Counted from the first letter of the stretch, positions 12,563-25,852 are shown. The stretch is 64,000 nucleotides of DNA from Dasyornis broadbenti (GCA_013397935.1 VZRN01005169.1:2654935-2718934), one strand, 5' to 3'. The notes: generated from the sequence alone by a model not told the origin. Numbers and translations: made by a program.

Positions 12563-12945
12563 GTCACAGATTTATAAAATGATTTGGGTTGGAAGGATTA
12601 AAGATCATCTTGTTCTGATCCCCTGCCGTGGGCAGGGATGCATCTCACTAGGTTAGGTTGCTCAGAGCCACATCCAAACTGGCCTTATACCAGACTTGGG
12701 GCAGCCACAGCTTCTCTGGGCAACCTGAGCCAGGACCTCACCATCCTTGAAGCAAGGAATCTCTTCCTAATAGATAATCTAAACTCACCATCTTTCATTT
12801 TAAACCAATGCCCCTTGTCCTGTCACTGTCTGTCAGTATAAAAAGTCACTCTCCCTCCTTTTTATAAGCCCTCTTTTGGTACTGGAAGGCCGCAGTGAGG
12901 TCTCCCCAAAGCCTTCTGTTCTTCATGCTCGACAACCCCGCCCTC
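12563..12945 (-). mobile_element. CR1 LINE 3' fragment
   Basis: The plus strand shows GATTTGGGTTGGAAGG, TGCCGTGGGCAGGGATGC, a damaged AGGTTGCTCAGAGCCACATC, GGGGCAGCCACAGCTTCTCT, GGGCAACCTGAGCCAG, CTTCCTAATAGATAATCTAA and CTTGTCCTGTCACTGTC. This is the minus-strand CR1 3' region of the same subfamily as the 1.4 kb copy. The tail octamer has decayed to TCACAGATTTATAAAATG. It is 5'-truncated and non-coding. Confidence 0.94.
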
Positions 12946-12976
12946 TAAGCATGTCTTCCAGCCATAAATAACAGAC

Positions 12977-12981
12977 AAAAA

Positions 12982-13016
<35 letters not shown>

Positions 13017-13017
13017 A
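12977..13017. repeat. (TAAA)n microsatellite, about 10 units
   Basis: About ten uninterrupted AAAT/TAAA tetramers, 30 bases past the truncated end of the CR1 copy. The clean array suggests it is still length-variable. Confidence 0.97.
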
Positions 13018-14590
13018 GTCTGTCAAGTCCATATAAATGTAACAGAGTGGGTTAAGAAGATCTTCATGCCAAGACAATCCCAGCTATTGCTGTGCAGCAT
13101 CAGTCCGGGTATCAATAGCCACAGCCACGTTTGTGCTGTTTTCAGCTTGAGCTGATAAGCTTTAAATGCACACATATAAAGTCAGCTCAGCTGTCCCTGG
13201 CCTACATCTCCTCTCAGGTCTGATTCCAGGGCTAACTTGTGAGGAGCCAGCTCAGGTGTATGCAGCCACAGGATATGCATTCCTCGGGAGAAGCTGAATC
13301 AAGGCTGAGAATACAGGATCCAGCGTGTTGTTGGGGATGTCAGGCAAGCTGGCTTTCAGAGAAAAGGCACTCATGGAAAGGAATATCTTCCAGGAGATGT
13401 CAAGTGAGACAGGCATTCCATAGCCTTTTCATCTGAGTCTCAGACAAGTTATCACAATAAAAAACTGAGGTGAAACCTTTTCCTAGATATAAAATTTTTG
13501 ATGTCAAAAAGGACTGTTATGATTCTTCACTCTGATCTATGAATAGCAGTGTTGTGGGCTCTTACCACACCCCCATCAGACTCTTTGCCATCCCAGAATA
13601 TCTGCCTTGAAATTAGAAAAGTCTCATCAACACAATTTCTCTTCAGCAAGTACTCTTAATTTTGCCACGAATCCCTCCAAAACTGCACATAAACAAAGTC
13701 AACAGATGTTAAATGTATGATCAATAGGCAAAGGCTGTAACTGAACAGCATTCATCTCTCCTTCAAAACTGACATATCCGTGGAGGGAAACAGTGCCAAA
13801 ACAAATACAAGCAAAGCAATAGCCTGGAAATACTTTAAACATATTATTTGAATTCTCAGAAGTATCATTTTTAAGTTAAAGTAAACATTGGCGTGCAAAC
13901 CTAACAGTCTGCGTAATCCAGTCTTGAAGTGTAACTTTATTTGTTATGGGGATTTGCTCAAGGAAAGGGGGAGGGAGGGTGAGGTGGGAAAATAAAATAA
14001 AAACACCCCTCCTTCCAAAAACATCTCCTCTTCTCCTACTACAAAGAGGAATTGGTTGTTTCTGCAATGGTGCAGACATTTCACAAGGTCGTGGAAGTGG
14101 CTGTCTCAAGCTGCTTTAGCAATTTGGGAGGGAGGAGGGATTGAATTGTTATGCACTTGGATGTTCACTTGGCACACCAGGATGGGTAGTCTTTGTCACA
14201 GTTTTAACAGGAGTCAGAGGCTGGGATGTGCCAGCCAGATTCCAACCCTCCTGAGTGCAGGAGCTGGGTTCTGTGGGATTACTTTATGTGAGGGGGGAAG
14301 GGCCATAACCCTCCTTCTTTGGGAGCCTCTTGTGTCATGCTGCAGCCCACCGGCTTTTCCTGAAATAGTGCCGGCTTCTGGCAATCTCCAAATAAAGTCT
14401 TCAATTAACAGGGAAACAAAAGCCTCTGAAGACTCTAGCCAGGATGTGCTATTAAATGGGAGATATTGCAGGCACCTTTTCCAGCTGAGAGAGAAATGAG
14501 GAGAAACATACCAAAAATATTTTAACAAGAGACAACTGGCAGAACAGCCCTCCCTTGCTGGGGATAAATTTTATGCACTGGGGAAAAAAA
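13018..14590. other. Unique DNA, no gene seen
   Basis: No supported gene. A 147-codon plus-strand frame at 14056-14499 is one of the longest in the window, but it has no recognisable domain, no start context and a skewed composition, and a shadow frame lies on the other strand. It is probably chance openness in a locally GC-richer patch. AATAAAG occurs at about 14391 without other signs of a transcript end. Confidence 0.5.
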
Positions 14591-14885
14591 CAGAATCCTT
14601 TATACAATAATAGAGTCATTAAGGTTGGAAAACACCCTTAAGATCAAGGAGTCCAATCACTAACCCAAGACTGTCTAATCCACCATTAGAGCCCTGTGTC
14701 CCCAAGTGCCACATCTCCCCATTTTTAAAATACCTCCAGAGACGGTGACTCAGCTGTTTTCCTGGTCACACTGTTCCAAGGTTTGACAACTCTTTCCATG
14801 ATTTTATTTTTTTCCCCTAATATTCAGTCTAAATCTCTCCTGACACAGCTGGAGGCTGTTTATGATTTTTTTCCCATCTGTATTG
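14591..14885 (-). mobile_element. CR1 LINE 3' fragment, diverged
   Basis: The plus strand reads TAGAGTCATTAAGGTTGGAA, CCCAAGTGCCACATC, TACCTCCAGAGACGGTGACT, CACTGTTCCAAGG, CCCTAATATTCAGTCTAAAT and CTCTCCTGACACAGCTGGAG. This is the same subfamily as the 2.9 kb copy, on the minus strand. Many substitutions and a T-rich expansion near 14800 show greater age. Confidence 0.9.
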
Positions 14886-15239
14886 TAGTCAATAATCTGA
14901 ATTAACTAATAAAGTAGATGAGTCTTCTTGGCTTTATGTGCATCAATTCTTTATCTCAATGGCGCTATCTGACTTTCAGGACTCAATATTCCTTGACCAG
15001 GCTTAGCGTTGATGTTATCATCTTCATCGCAAAATTAAAACTTTATTTTATTATTAATTTAATGGTTTGGCCACTGGTATACTCTGGTACACCATTTATA
15101 TTTACTACCTGAAAAATAGAGGTTGACTTTATATATGTAATATTGAAATGCTTGAAGTTGAAACTTATTATCTAGCTTGTCTCCCTGGACAGAGAATTGG
15201 AGACAAAATATGAACAAATTCTTTCTGTCCTGAGGTATT
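14886..15239. other. Unique AT-rich DNA, no gene seen
   Basis: This stretch separates a CR1 fragment from the LTR fragment. No gene or repeat was recognised. Confidence 0.5.
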
Positions 15240-15474
15240 TTGGTAAAATGAGTGGCAGCCACTGCTTGGGGACTGGCTGGGCATCATTCAGCAGATGTTT
15301 TCTATATTCTCTTACAATCATTGTTATTTCCCCTTCCTTTTCTGTCCTGTTAAATTTTATCTCAACCCTTTTGTTGAGTTTTACCCTTTTTCCAATTCTC
15401 TCCCCCAGCCCACAGAGGGACAGTGGGTGAGTGACTCTGTGGTGCTCAGCTGCCGTCGGGGTTAAACCACGACA
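15240..15474 (+). mobile_element. Solo or truncated avian endogenous retrovirus LTR (3' part)
   Basis: The segment contains CTTGGGGACTGGCTGGGCAT, CCTTTTCTGTCCTGTTAAA, TTTATCTCAACCC, TTCTCTCCCCCAGCCCA and ends TGGGGTTAAACCACGACA-like at 15474 (CGGGGTTAAACCACGACA here). These blocks, in this order, are the 3' part of a very common bird LTR that ends in ...CCACGACA. Only about 235 bases remain; the 5' part is missing, and no gag, pol or env sequence adjoins it, so it is a non-coding remnant. Frames seen on the minus strand here are shadows of the LTR. The family name would need a repeat search. Confidence 0.85.
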
Positions 15475-16175
15475 CTGCACTGTACAGAAAATTGAGGAGA
15501 ATTTGTCTCCACTTAATATTAAATAATTAAATATTCATTGGAACAAAGAGACAAACTGGTTAAGTAGTTAATGCTTCTGTATAGATCACATGCAAGATCG
15601 TATTTTAAGTCTCTGCCTTAATGACTGTTTAATTATTTATAGAAAATGGAAGCACTTCAATGGGAAGTTCAGAGACACCTGCCTCCATACTGTCACTGTC
15701 ACAGGACCTCAGCCAGTTCCCTTTGTTTATGGCTCTTTTCTGGACTGTGGAATTATGAGGCTGAGTTCTAGACCTCACCAGAAAAGGACTTGAAGTCCTT
15801 TATTTCTATTCTTGGTGAGTCCCAGAAGGTATCATACATGTCCAGATGGACATCTGCATTTTTCCCACCAAATTTCAAAACAATTGTCCCAATGTAGAGT
15901 AGAGAAGACGGAGTCAGGGAGGGAATCAAAACAAAAATGGAAGTTATATCCAATGTTTTCAAATCTTGGCAGCTCCTGGTTTCAGTTTTAACGTGAGATT
16001 CTCAGCACTACTTTCGAACAGCAATACATTTTCATAATGTGAATGCAGCCTCACAAACAACTGAGTGACCAGAAGCATTTGCTCTGATTAAAAGAAAATT
16101 ACAGAAAATTATTTAGAGAAAAGGGGAAAAAGTATTTTGAATCCCAACCAACCCTTCTCCTCTTCCCCACTTCCC

Positions 16176-16181
<6 letters not shown>
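15475..16181. other. Unique DNA, no gene seen
   Basis: No recognisable gene or repeat between the LTR end and the long poly(A) run. Confidence 0.55.

Positions 16182-16223
<42 letters not shown>
16182..16223. repeat. Poly(A) run of 42 bases
   Basis: An uninterrupted run of 42 A. There is no retrogene or SINE body upstream (that side is CT-rich), so it is probably a free homopolymer and not a retroposition tail. Its true length is uncertain in any assembly. Confidence 0.97.
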
Positions 16224-16228
<5 letters not shown>

Positions 16229-18072
16229 GAAAACAAAAACTCAGCCTAACTGAAAGCCAACTCACCTCGGGAAAATAATTTGGCATCAGCCTTTATCGAC
16301 AGCTGCACTGCACTTCAGCACCTGTGTGTATCATTGCAAGTGATGAATGATTGGGGAGGCTGTTTTGTATTAGAGAAACACGTTGTGGCAAAACTTGTAT
16401 TTATATTTACAGGATAAGTTTGAGTTGAGCCTGTCTTCTGAGACTCAGATCTTGAAGGTAAAGGTGGGCTGTATTGGCTGTGTAGATAATATTAAACTTA
16501 GGAATGCCTCCAGATTTTAAGGTCTGAGTAGATACATTGGCCATGTCCCAGGTTGGTGTCAGGGTGAGACCATCTCCACCTTATCCCAAAGTTCTGCTTT
16601 CATTGAACACAATGTTTTTGATAAACTGTCAAGTGTGGGGGGTCTATGCAAAAAAAAAAGGAAAAAAATATGTGGGAAGTAATAACCTCACTGAATAGAA
16701 CAAACTTCTGTAGAAATCAAAAGTAACCACGCTGTTTGATACAAATTTAGAAATAACTTCAGGGAGGATAAGGTGGGGAGCAGAAAAGGAACGGAAAGAA
16801 AAAGTAAAGTAAATCATCTTATTATTTATTTCAAAACGGCATTTTCACAAAGGGATTAACTTGCATCAGGGAAGAATCTTAAAAGGAGGATAAATAATAA
16901 ACAAGCCAAACAGAAGGCATTCGACAAAACACTTGTCCACTAAAACTATAGAATTGTTTCACACACAAAAAGAAAAGAAATTGTTTTGGATTAATCCAAG
17001 CTGAAAATACCTTTTTCTGGAGATTTTTGTTTTTCTCATTAAATTGAAAGCTCTTCGTATTTGTACTGCTTTAAGATATTTATTTCCAGAAGCTTACTTC
17101 AAATCCCATTGAGATCAGCAAAAGGCTATCAGGTGACATTAGTTATTGTTCATTTGAAGTCCATGAGATTAAGCCTTTTCTTTTTTTTTTTCTTTTCCAT
17201 AACTTTGTGAAAGTTCTGTGTTGTCAAAACCAGGGAACCTTCTACATCTGGTTCATCTTTTTCTATTTTTTTATTGCATTTTGGAAAGATTATAAATGTT
17301 AACAGTTTCAAATGACTTACAAAAAAAAAAAAAAGACAAAACACACAAAAGCATTCTTCTCTTCTCTCAGTGGTACTTATTTTGGGGATATATTTGACTT
17401 AACATTATCATAATGCCGGAATTATGGATTCTTGGCTGGTGGAAATGGAAACAATCTAATTGATGGATCAACAACACTTAATACTCTTAAAAGTCTATTT
17501 CACCATTTCTTCCAAGTCAGATTGTCACAGAACACAGACCAGGCTACAACAGGAGCGAGCAATATTTACTTGTCTAACGTGCACTGATTCCAATATACAG
17601 GAATAAACTTGCCATGCATCAATACTATTACCCAAGCTGTTTCCCGAGACATCAATATTTAGATAATGTAACATTTTTGGTGGAAATAATGTGATTGCTA
17701 ATTAACAGTTATTTATTTTCCTTTTTCTACTTATTGGTGAGGATTTCACTTGGTAAATTTTGATCATTAGTACAGGACAATACACCCATAATAATTTCAT
17801 TTTATTTTCTCAGCTCCTGAATACTACTAAAAATGATTGTATATGTTACCAAGTACTAATCAAAAAATTCTTAAAATCTAAAGTCCATTGGAAAGCAAAA
17901 TTTTTGACATGCACTAAGCTGTACCAAAAACATCTTGACCTCCACTTATAGTCCAATTTACCCAGCTGAGTGGTTCAAATGTACAACCGAGTTTGTCACA
18001 GTTAAAATCTCATGCATTTATGGGCTTCTTTTTCTGTCCTTAGAATTGTTTCTCCATCTTTCTTTTTATATG

Positions 18073-18075
<3 letters not shown>
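16224..18075. other. Unique AT-rich DNA, no gene seen
   Basis: Only short A or T runs (16650, 17180, 17321) stand out. No gene supported. Confidence 0.6.

Positions 18076-18125
<50 letters not shown>
18076..18125. repeat. (AC)25 microsatellite
   Basis: Fifty bases of uninterrupted AC dinucleotide, preceded by TATGCAT and followed by GTACAGG. It is perfect and long enough to be a likely length-polymorphic marker. Confidence 0.98.
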
Positions 18126-18127
<2 letters not shown>

Positions 18128-21100
18128 ACAGGTATTTTGACCTGAAGATTAACGACAAACTTTTAAATAAGGAATAAATTTATTTTCCTGAACTGTAAAG
18201 AAACACCCCCTGGAGAAAAATTTATTTTAAGCTGATCAAAATTTCATTTTTACCCTTATTTTATACTGCATACTTACAGTAAACATATTGACAAGAAATT
18301 AAAAATTAAAAACCAATTTAAAAAACCAGAAAAAAATCTTTTTATCAGGAACGGTAAAACTCAGTTGTTTATATTTACAGAATAAGAATAATTTTAAAAA
18401 TTAATTTCTCATTAATCTATTTACAGTTCAAAAAACTTCTCAGGATGTAGTTTGAATCCAAAGACCTAAAATTTATCTTCCTATATATTATAGTCTAACT
18501 AGCCTCTGTCATTGCAATTTAAGCTTGTGTTTGAAAATTAAAACAGAATATATTATTACTAATAATGGTGATTCTACTATTATTTTTACAAATGGTCTTT
18601 CATGTTGTCCATTTTTCAAGGTAATCCTTGTGTTACACAAATAATTCCTCAGGAGAATGAGATAAATTTTCCTAATTACCAGAGGTGTGATATTCCCAAA
18701 TGAAGTGATTGTTTTAAAATGAGTCTGATGCGTGCCATTGGTGTCAAGGGAATTATCTATTTGCCTAGATCTAATTATGCTGAAGGGAACCTCAAACACA
18801 ATTTGCTGCTTCTCCCTCTTTCGTACAACAAGAGAAAATTAGCTGCTTAATTAATAATGAAAGTTTCTTGATTTTACCAATGAAAACTAAAAATGTATGC
18901 TGGTGCTTTAAATAATTATGATATTTGAGGTTTGGTGTAAGTTCATTTGCTTGCAGAAGTCTTTTTTTTAATAAAAATCCACATGCAATACTGAAATGGG
19001 AGATCATCTTTCCCTACCATTAACAATTTAGTCCGTGCTACCCATCAGACACAGTCTTTGGGATTCAAGGAAGACAGGCAGGAATGCACCATGCCAGTGA
19101 CTTCTGTGCTCTGCTTACAGGACACAGATGGAATAAGAGTTGAGTTATTGGTGAATTAAATGGGTTTGAGACCAATTTGGATACATTATTTTCAAAAGCT
19201 TGAGTTTAAGCTAATTATGGAGGTTCTGCCTACTCAAACCAGAGGGACCAATGTGTTCCCCAGCCACTGCAGCATCTGAGCATCTGCTGGCCCCCAAACC
19301 ACAGGTTAACAGAGCTGTGATTTCCGCTTTACTGCAAATTTGCATGACATTACTGATGTCAAATCTTCTCTGGAAAAGAGTGAAACCTGGTAAGATTCAT
19401 CCGCACGTGGAAGAGCAGTACGGACACAGAAAGAACATCTCAATTCTTTTGTGACTTTTTTGAAAGTGTCAACTACATGGCCATTCACAACAACTCCCTG
19501 AAAAAGCTGACATGACAATAGTAATGCTAATGTAACTTTGTCCAAAATAAACACTATCTTTAGGCACCAGTTTTACGAGATTTTCCTTCTGTGGGTTCTT
19601 CCTTGGGACTGTTAATTATCTGCTGCAGCCCATCTCTGTCTGCCACCTAAAGAGCTTTCTCTGGTTTTGTCTACATGTGCTTTCTCAAGGTCATTCTCTT
19701 TGAAATGTGCACATTTATGCCTTATTAACTAATCCTTTGCAATTATTAACCCTTCTTGTCTTATTTTGAAAAGTTGCTTTGTTTTCAAGCAGTGATGCCA
19801 AGCCATCCTGTCACCTTTTAAATAAAAATCCTGACACCTGTCTCCTGGAGCATCACCACTTTGCAATCTCACACAAGCAGAACTTTCACTGGGCTGTTCT
19901 TAAAGAGGAGGTAAAAGGCCTCAGTGTCTGGTTGCAGGTTCTCAGCCATGATTATCAACATATTCTCTTATCCCACCATTACTGGGGTTTTTTGTCTTAA
20001 ACAGGTCCAGGGTTTACCAAATTCATACAGATTTAACACATTTGTCTCTGACTTAAGTTATATTTCTCTCATGACTGCAAGAATTAATTATTTTTTAAAA
20101 GCACATGGCACTGTCTAATACAATTACCAGATCTTTTAATGAAACCAATTCTATGTAAGAGGAATAGAAAAATCAGATGCAAACCACAATCTTCCTACAT
20201 ATGTCTGCTGTATATCATGTACATATTTTTCTGTCACAATTTTTCTTTTCTGCTTCATTTGCTTTATCTGCGTCATCCTCACTCCAATCCCTTTTGTATA
20301 AATTTTCAGTTGTTTCATTCTGTATTCCATTGGGAATCTTTCTCTCTCTCTCTCTGCTCTTATTTATTCCATTCTTAATGATATAATTATGTTGAACTTT
20401 AGGTTTATACACAGTCCTTTATGAGTTCATCAGATTTTGGAGACAAAACAAGATTCTTTACTATTATTACAATATCCTTACTTTAATTTTGAGGATGTTA
20501 ACTACATCAAATAAAACATTAATCTACCAGTATTTTAATTTATAAATGCATCTTCTATCAAGGTTGTTTGCTTATCCACGGGGCAAACTGCAATTAGGTA
20601 CAACTCAAGACGGTAAAACCAGTCAATGTTCTTTGGGACACCGTAGCTGGTTACAGAAAACTTTTTAAAAATCCTCCGTACCCTGGAGGTAGAATTTGTC
20701 AAGATGCTCACGTAATTGAAATTTTCTATGGCTGTTAAGAACCAAGAGAATAGCAGTTCTTCCCTCCAAATGAAATCTCACTCCCAGATTTGTATGACAT
20801 TTCATGATCCAAGCTTAATTTGTTATACATTGTTCCCAGAAGGTGAGATGAGATTACATGGAGCCATACATTAGTTAGAAGATTTATTTTACACTTACCC
20901 ACTCAAAGTTCCTTTCTAGTTATTCAAACAGAATAGAGCGATCTTGATTAGTTAATCTCTCTACATCAGCGTTTTTTCCACAGAGCACTTCACAGAAATG
21001 TTTTAAAATTTCACCACAATTAAAAAAGCAATTAAAAAGGATTATCAAAATCAAAGTTGATCTTTAATTACTGTCTATATCTAGATCTTTTTTCCATGAT

Positions 21101-23795
21101 ATACCAGATAAAATACTCTTAAAAATGCTTTGTTAATAGCTTTTTATTACTGAGAACATAAGAAATTTCAGTCTTTTGAGGCGCGTCCCTTTTTAGATCA
21201 ACTTCATTTTCAGGTTGTCATCTAAAACTTTATTTCCATCAATCTTTTCTTGCTCTAGCTGAGTAAGCCATTCCTTTATCTACTGCCCACCGTGAGAATT
21301 GGCCACCTTGCAATGACTTGGGTAGTGTGGTCAAAGTACTGCTGTAATTTCTCCAGTGAAAAATTGCTTTCTATCTCCATCTAAGTGAGCAAATCTCTTT
21401 TGGCATCTGTTCAGTCAGGTCTGCCTCTGTGAATGCCTGCAATCAATTTTTGGACATTTGGACTTCTAGAAATATTCAGGGAAATATTCAACTGCTCTTT
21501 TTCCTCAGAGCAGTGCCGGCATAATGGTTTGTTAAAAGTCTTTGCAGTTTTACAGTTCTTGCTGAAAAATAGCTCTTGTTGAGCAGGAGCAATAGCAGAA
21601 TAGCAAAGGTTCTCTAAGGATGATTTCAGCTTGATTAGCTGTAGCATTTGAGTGAACAGAAGAGAGGAGAATCAAAAATGCTGGTACTCAGGATTGCTCT
21701 ATGTTTGAACATATTTGCATTTAAGAATATTCTGAATAATAAAAAGAAAAAGATTTTGTGTGAAACTGGAAAAAAAATATTAAAAACAAGAACATATATA
21801 TAACTAGAGATATCACTGAACTGAAAATCTCACCGTAGTGAAATTCCTGCTTGGTTCAATTGGCAATTGTCATTTTCTGCAAACCTCAGATTGCCAGTGA
21901 ATTATGACTTCTCAAAAAGGACCCCATTTGACACATCTTTTATGTGGAAAATAGTGACACTGAGGCTCAGTTCACCAAATTTCAGCAACATGACAATTGC
22001 ATCTTGTCTAATCCAGTCACCTAAGGTTTGACTCACACATCTCACAGTGTCGAGGGTCTTCTGAGGTTTACTTGGAATCCAGTATCTGTTTGGTTTCCAA
22101 TTGCTTCTTCAAAGGGAAAGCTCTTCCAGCCTCATGTTAATACCTCAGATTTTGGGGGGGCTTTCAAATGGCACTGGACACTTAATACAAGAAACTCGAA
22201 AGCAGACTTGGTTTCCAAAGTGAGGCACCAAGGATGTAAACTTATGAGTCATTTTATCTAGTTCAGGAATTTTAATCTTTGTGCCAGAGCCCTCCAATTT
22301 TTGATTTCTGTACACAGGTGTCTGGGTGTGACATGAGGGTCTGAGGTCAACAAAGAGTTAGATAAACGCCAGGGAAAAGAACAGAATGAGGTCAGCATAG
22401 AATGATAAGGGTTTTTTATACAATGAAAGTTCTTCAGAGTGGAAAAGACACAGAAAGCAATCATTCTGAAATCCCCTCCTGCTGTGTTTAGACACTAGAG
22501 AACCCCCTGAATCATTACATTATACAACACCCTACTATATTGAAGATCAAAAGCTCAACTTTTGCCCTTCTGCCCTTAGAGTTTGTGGGACCCTGAACCC
22601 AACTTGTTTGGACTAGTGCAAATTGATATATCCAAATCAATAAATCCCTTGTTGGCCTCTTTAACTCCATCTGAACTCCTTCAGGTCCCAGCCACACTGA
22701 GCCCCTACAAAGACAGTACAGGCACAAAGGCAAGCAAATCTCAGGGTCAGGTGAGGCTTTTCTGAAGAGACAGCTGAGTGAGGACCTTGTCAAAGAACTT
22801 TATCAAAGTCACTCTCCTCCCCAGCACAAGCATTAGGCCATCAGGCAGTGTTTCCAGACTCTCTCTCACATGGGAATTCTATGCTGCAGTAAGGCATGGA
22901 ATCCCAAAGTTCTCAAAATCTTTCATTTTAAATATCTGGATACTTTTCTAATTATTTTCAGATTAATTTCCAGCTAATACATAAGGATGAAATTTGGCGC
23001 ATGACCTGTAACCCTAAGCATGTTGTAATTCTGTTACCAATCTCCTGATTTCATGGGGGGCTTAACAAGCACCATATGTGAAGCACTGTGTTCCTGTGCG
23101 TTAGTGTGGCCTAATGATCCAGGGAATCGCTGGCACTATCCTGCTTTGCCACACCAAGGTCTGATGAAATGTTTTTTTCCAGGTTTACATCCTCAAGGCT
23201 GAAAAGGACTCTCAGGCACCTCATAGTGTGGCTCTGCTAACCAGTGTGGGATTTGGTTTTTTTGCTTCTGATTGGTGCCTCTCCTCAGGTGATGCACAAC
23301 ACAAATGCCATTTCCCCCCAAACCTTGTGGTCGATATGCTCATGCTGTTCAACTCAGACACAACCAGCCAAGGGCGTAAGAGAAACAAAATTCCCTGGGC
23401 TATGTTAAGATGGTTCACACAGGAGGGGCAGTCCTGGGGGTACTTTGGAGGCAAGAGCTGGCTCTGGCGCAAGAGAGGAACTGTTAGTAGCACAAATGAA
23501 GAGATCAGCATAAAATATATCAAACCAAAGGGTAGAACACATCTGGCATCTTAGCAGCAAAGTCAGAAAAGAGACCAGCATTCAGAAACGAACTGTCTAC
23601 TGCTCCAGGCGCATCCCTGGACACACATGCTTGACCTCAAGCCCAGAGATGTCCATGGGAGAATTTCTACCATCTTCACTGAGCTTTTTGGATCACATCT
23701 GAAGGGCATGGCATGTTTTTTGCTGCTGGAAGAAATTTTGGTTTCATGAGGCAGAAATGGCTGTTAAATCACAGGTTGTTCCCCCACTGAACCAT
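18126..23795. other. Unique AT-rich DNA, the longest repeat-poor stretch
   Basis: About 5.7 kb with no recognised mobile element, apart from a short (TC)n run at about 20335-20355. No frame reaches protein-like length with recognisable content. Paired frames on both strands at 23221-23554 are mutual shadows. Confidence 0.55.
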
Positions 23796-23935
23796 AACAG
23801 AATTACAGAATGGCTTGGATTGGAAGAGACCTTAAAGATTATTTAGTTCTAACTTTCCTGCCACAAGCAGGAATGCCACCCACTAGATAAGGTTAAAGCA
23901 AGAGTCCCTCAGCCCTATCCAGGACCTGTTTCCTC
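23796..23935 (-). mobile_element. CR1 LINE, short diverged 3' fragment
   Basis: The plus strand reads AATTACAGAATGGCTTGGAT, TGGAAGAGACCTTAAAGAT, CTTTCCTGCCACAAGCAGGA and CACCCACTAGATAAGGTT, then fades after CCTATCCAGGACCTG. This is the CR1 3' end on the minus strand, 5'-truncated. Confidence 0.85.
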
Positions 23936-25330
23936 CTTCAGGAAAGACTCCATTTTCCATGCTTGCTTCAGAGAGGGACTTGTTGCTGCTTCCCTCCTTC
24001 TCTGTTTGCCATATGTTGTCCTCCTCCTAATCACCTGCCCCTGACACCAAACCATGAAACCTTGACACACTAACTACACTATTAATCCTTTCTTAAACCT
24101 ATATATGTAATGGCTCTTAGAACCCACCATGGATCAAGTGTATTGTCTGAAAATGAGCTTCAAATCTAAAGGTTTTCAGGCCTGTGGGGGAGAAAACCCA
24201 TTACATGTGATAGCTCTCTGCAAATGTGGGCAATTACAGATAGAAAAATCCTCCTTACCACTGCTGAAACTCTGTGATCAGCTGCGTTCACAGTTTCAAC
24301 CTATAGACTGTAGGACTGAAAAGGCTTCACTAATGATTTCTACATTGGACCAAATGATATCCTTGACAGTAACGTAATCCCGAGAACCCTCGCTCATTTC
24401 CAGCCGTCACCACTGGGGCCACAGGCTGGCACAGATGAGCCAACACACTCCTCCAGACCTGCACTTATGTTTCAATAATAAAAGCCCAAATGCAGAATGT
24501 TTTTTTTCTCCCTCTCCTCCCTCCCAAATGCTACTGATCGTCCTATTACCATGGCAACCAACTCCTGCTGGCATGATCAAGAAAAAACCTGATTTGGGAT
24601 TTTAATTAATTGCTTGGAAATGGAAATGTAACAGTGACTGGCAGTTCAACTAAGCACGTTTGCAAAGTGAATAAAAATAGAGTTTCTGAAATACTTGAAA
24701 TTGTTTCACTGCATATAACCCATATTTTTTATGAGACACCTTAATTTATTCTGCTTCATAAAATAAATCTGCCAAATGTACTAAGCCATTTTGTCAACAC
24801 AAATCATTTTGGCAAATACTTTAATCCTTCTTCTTAACAAAATGTATTGTATTAGGGAAAAAAAAAATCTAACCCATCAGTATAAACCCACAGGTTTGAT
24901 CTGAACGGATGCCTTTTTCACCAGTAGGTCACATTTATAAAAGGCTTTCATCTTGCTTTCACAAAAGAGGATGTTCTTCCTCCGATGCACGTGATCGCTC
25001 ATTAACATTGATGGCAGCTACACCCCCATACTCAGCAGCGAATGGAATAGAAATGGCTTTCAGTTGATTTTTATGACCCCTTCTCTCCCTGTTTTCAAAG
25101 AAAAGAGAGTGGTCATTGTCTGGGTATGGCACCGCACTCTCCTGTGTGCTGCCAGTGCTGCTGAGGTGGTGTCACAGGTCCTGCACTACTCAGCCAAGAA
25201 ACAGATCATTTCTCTCCAGATTCTTAGGAATAAGAGAATTAGGAAGATATCCCTGTTGTCTCTTTGCAGGTCTGGGTACCCACAGTTTCCAGCATCACAC
25301 TAATTTTGTAGGGCTAGTAGTTTCACACTA
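23936..25330. other. Unique DNA, no gene seen
   Basis: No supported gene or repeat. Confidence 0.55.
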
Positions 25331-25396
25331 CTATATATTGTGTGTATATATGCACATGTATATATGTGTGTATGTAAATAGATATATATATATAAA
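25331..25396. repeat. Impure (TA)n/(TG)n low-complexity repeat
   Basis: Alternating TATATA and TGTGTG pieces broken by CACATG and GTAAATAG. An old, degraded dinucleotide array. Confidence 0.8.
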
Positions 25397-25494
25397 ACTT
25401 CTTTCTTTAAGAAATTAGAAGAGGTTGTGAAAGATTCAGAAGGCCACATCACACCTGAAACCAGAAGTAAACTTCATCAGCTTCATAAAGTCCT

Positions 25495-25852
25495 CCAATT
25501 ATTTCTCCTGAAAGAAAGTTGTAGTGAGGTGGGGGTTGGTCTCTAGGTCCAGATAGCAAATGATAGGACAAGAGGAAATGGCCTCAAGAAATGCCAAAAG
25601 CGGTTTAGATTGGATGTTACAAAAAATTTCTTCATTGAAAGGGTAGTCATGCATTGCCTGGGGAAGTGATAAGATCCACTGCCCAGGGAATGGTAGGATC
25701 ACCTTCCGCAGAAGTTTTCAAAAAACATGTAGATGTGGTACTGAGAGACAAGGTTTAGTGGTGCACCTGGCAGTGTTAGGTTTGCGGTTGGACTCAACAG
25801 GGGTCTTTTCCAGCCTTAATTCCTTCCTTCTTACATGATTCTTTGATTCTCC
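25495..25852 (+). mobile_element. CR1 LINE 3' fragment
   Basis: The plus strand runs TTGTAGTGAGGTGGGGGTTG, GATAGGACAAGAGGAAATGG, TTTAGATTGGATGTTACAAA, TTCTTCATTGAAAGGGTAGT, TAGATGTGGTACTGAGAGAC, GGTTTAGTGGTGCACCTGG, CAGTGTTAGGTTTGCGGTTG, and a tail TTACATGATTCTTTGATTCT. It is the same subfamily as the 2.9 kb copy but on the other strand. Stops and indels break the ORF2 frame. Confidence 0.92.

Noticed and set aside
14056..14499. 147-codon plus-strand frame
   Set aside because: No domain, splice signal or family resemblance; a minus-strand frame is open over the same bases; composition fits a chance frame in a GC-richer patch.
23221..23554. Opposing frames of about 100 codons on both strands
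   Set aside because: They are shadows of each other and neither has protein-like features.
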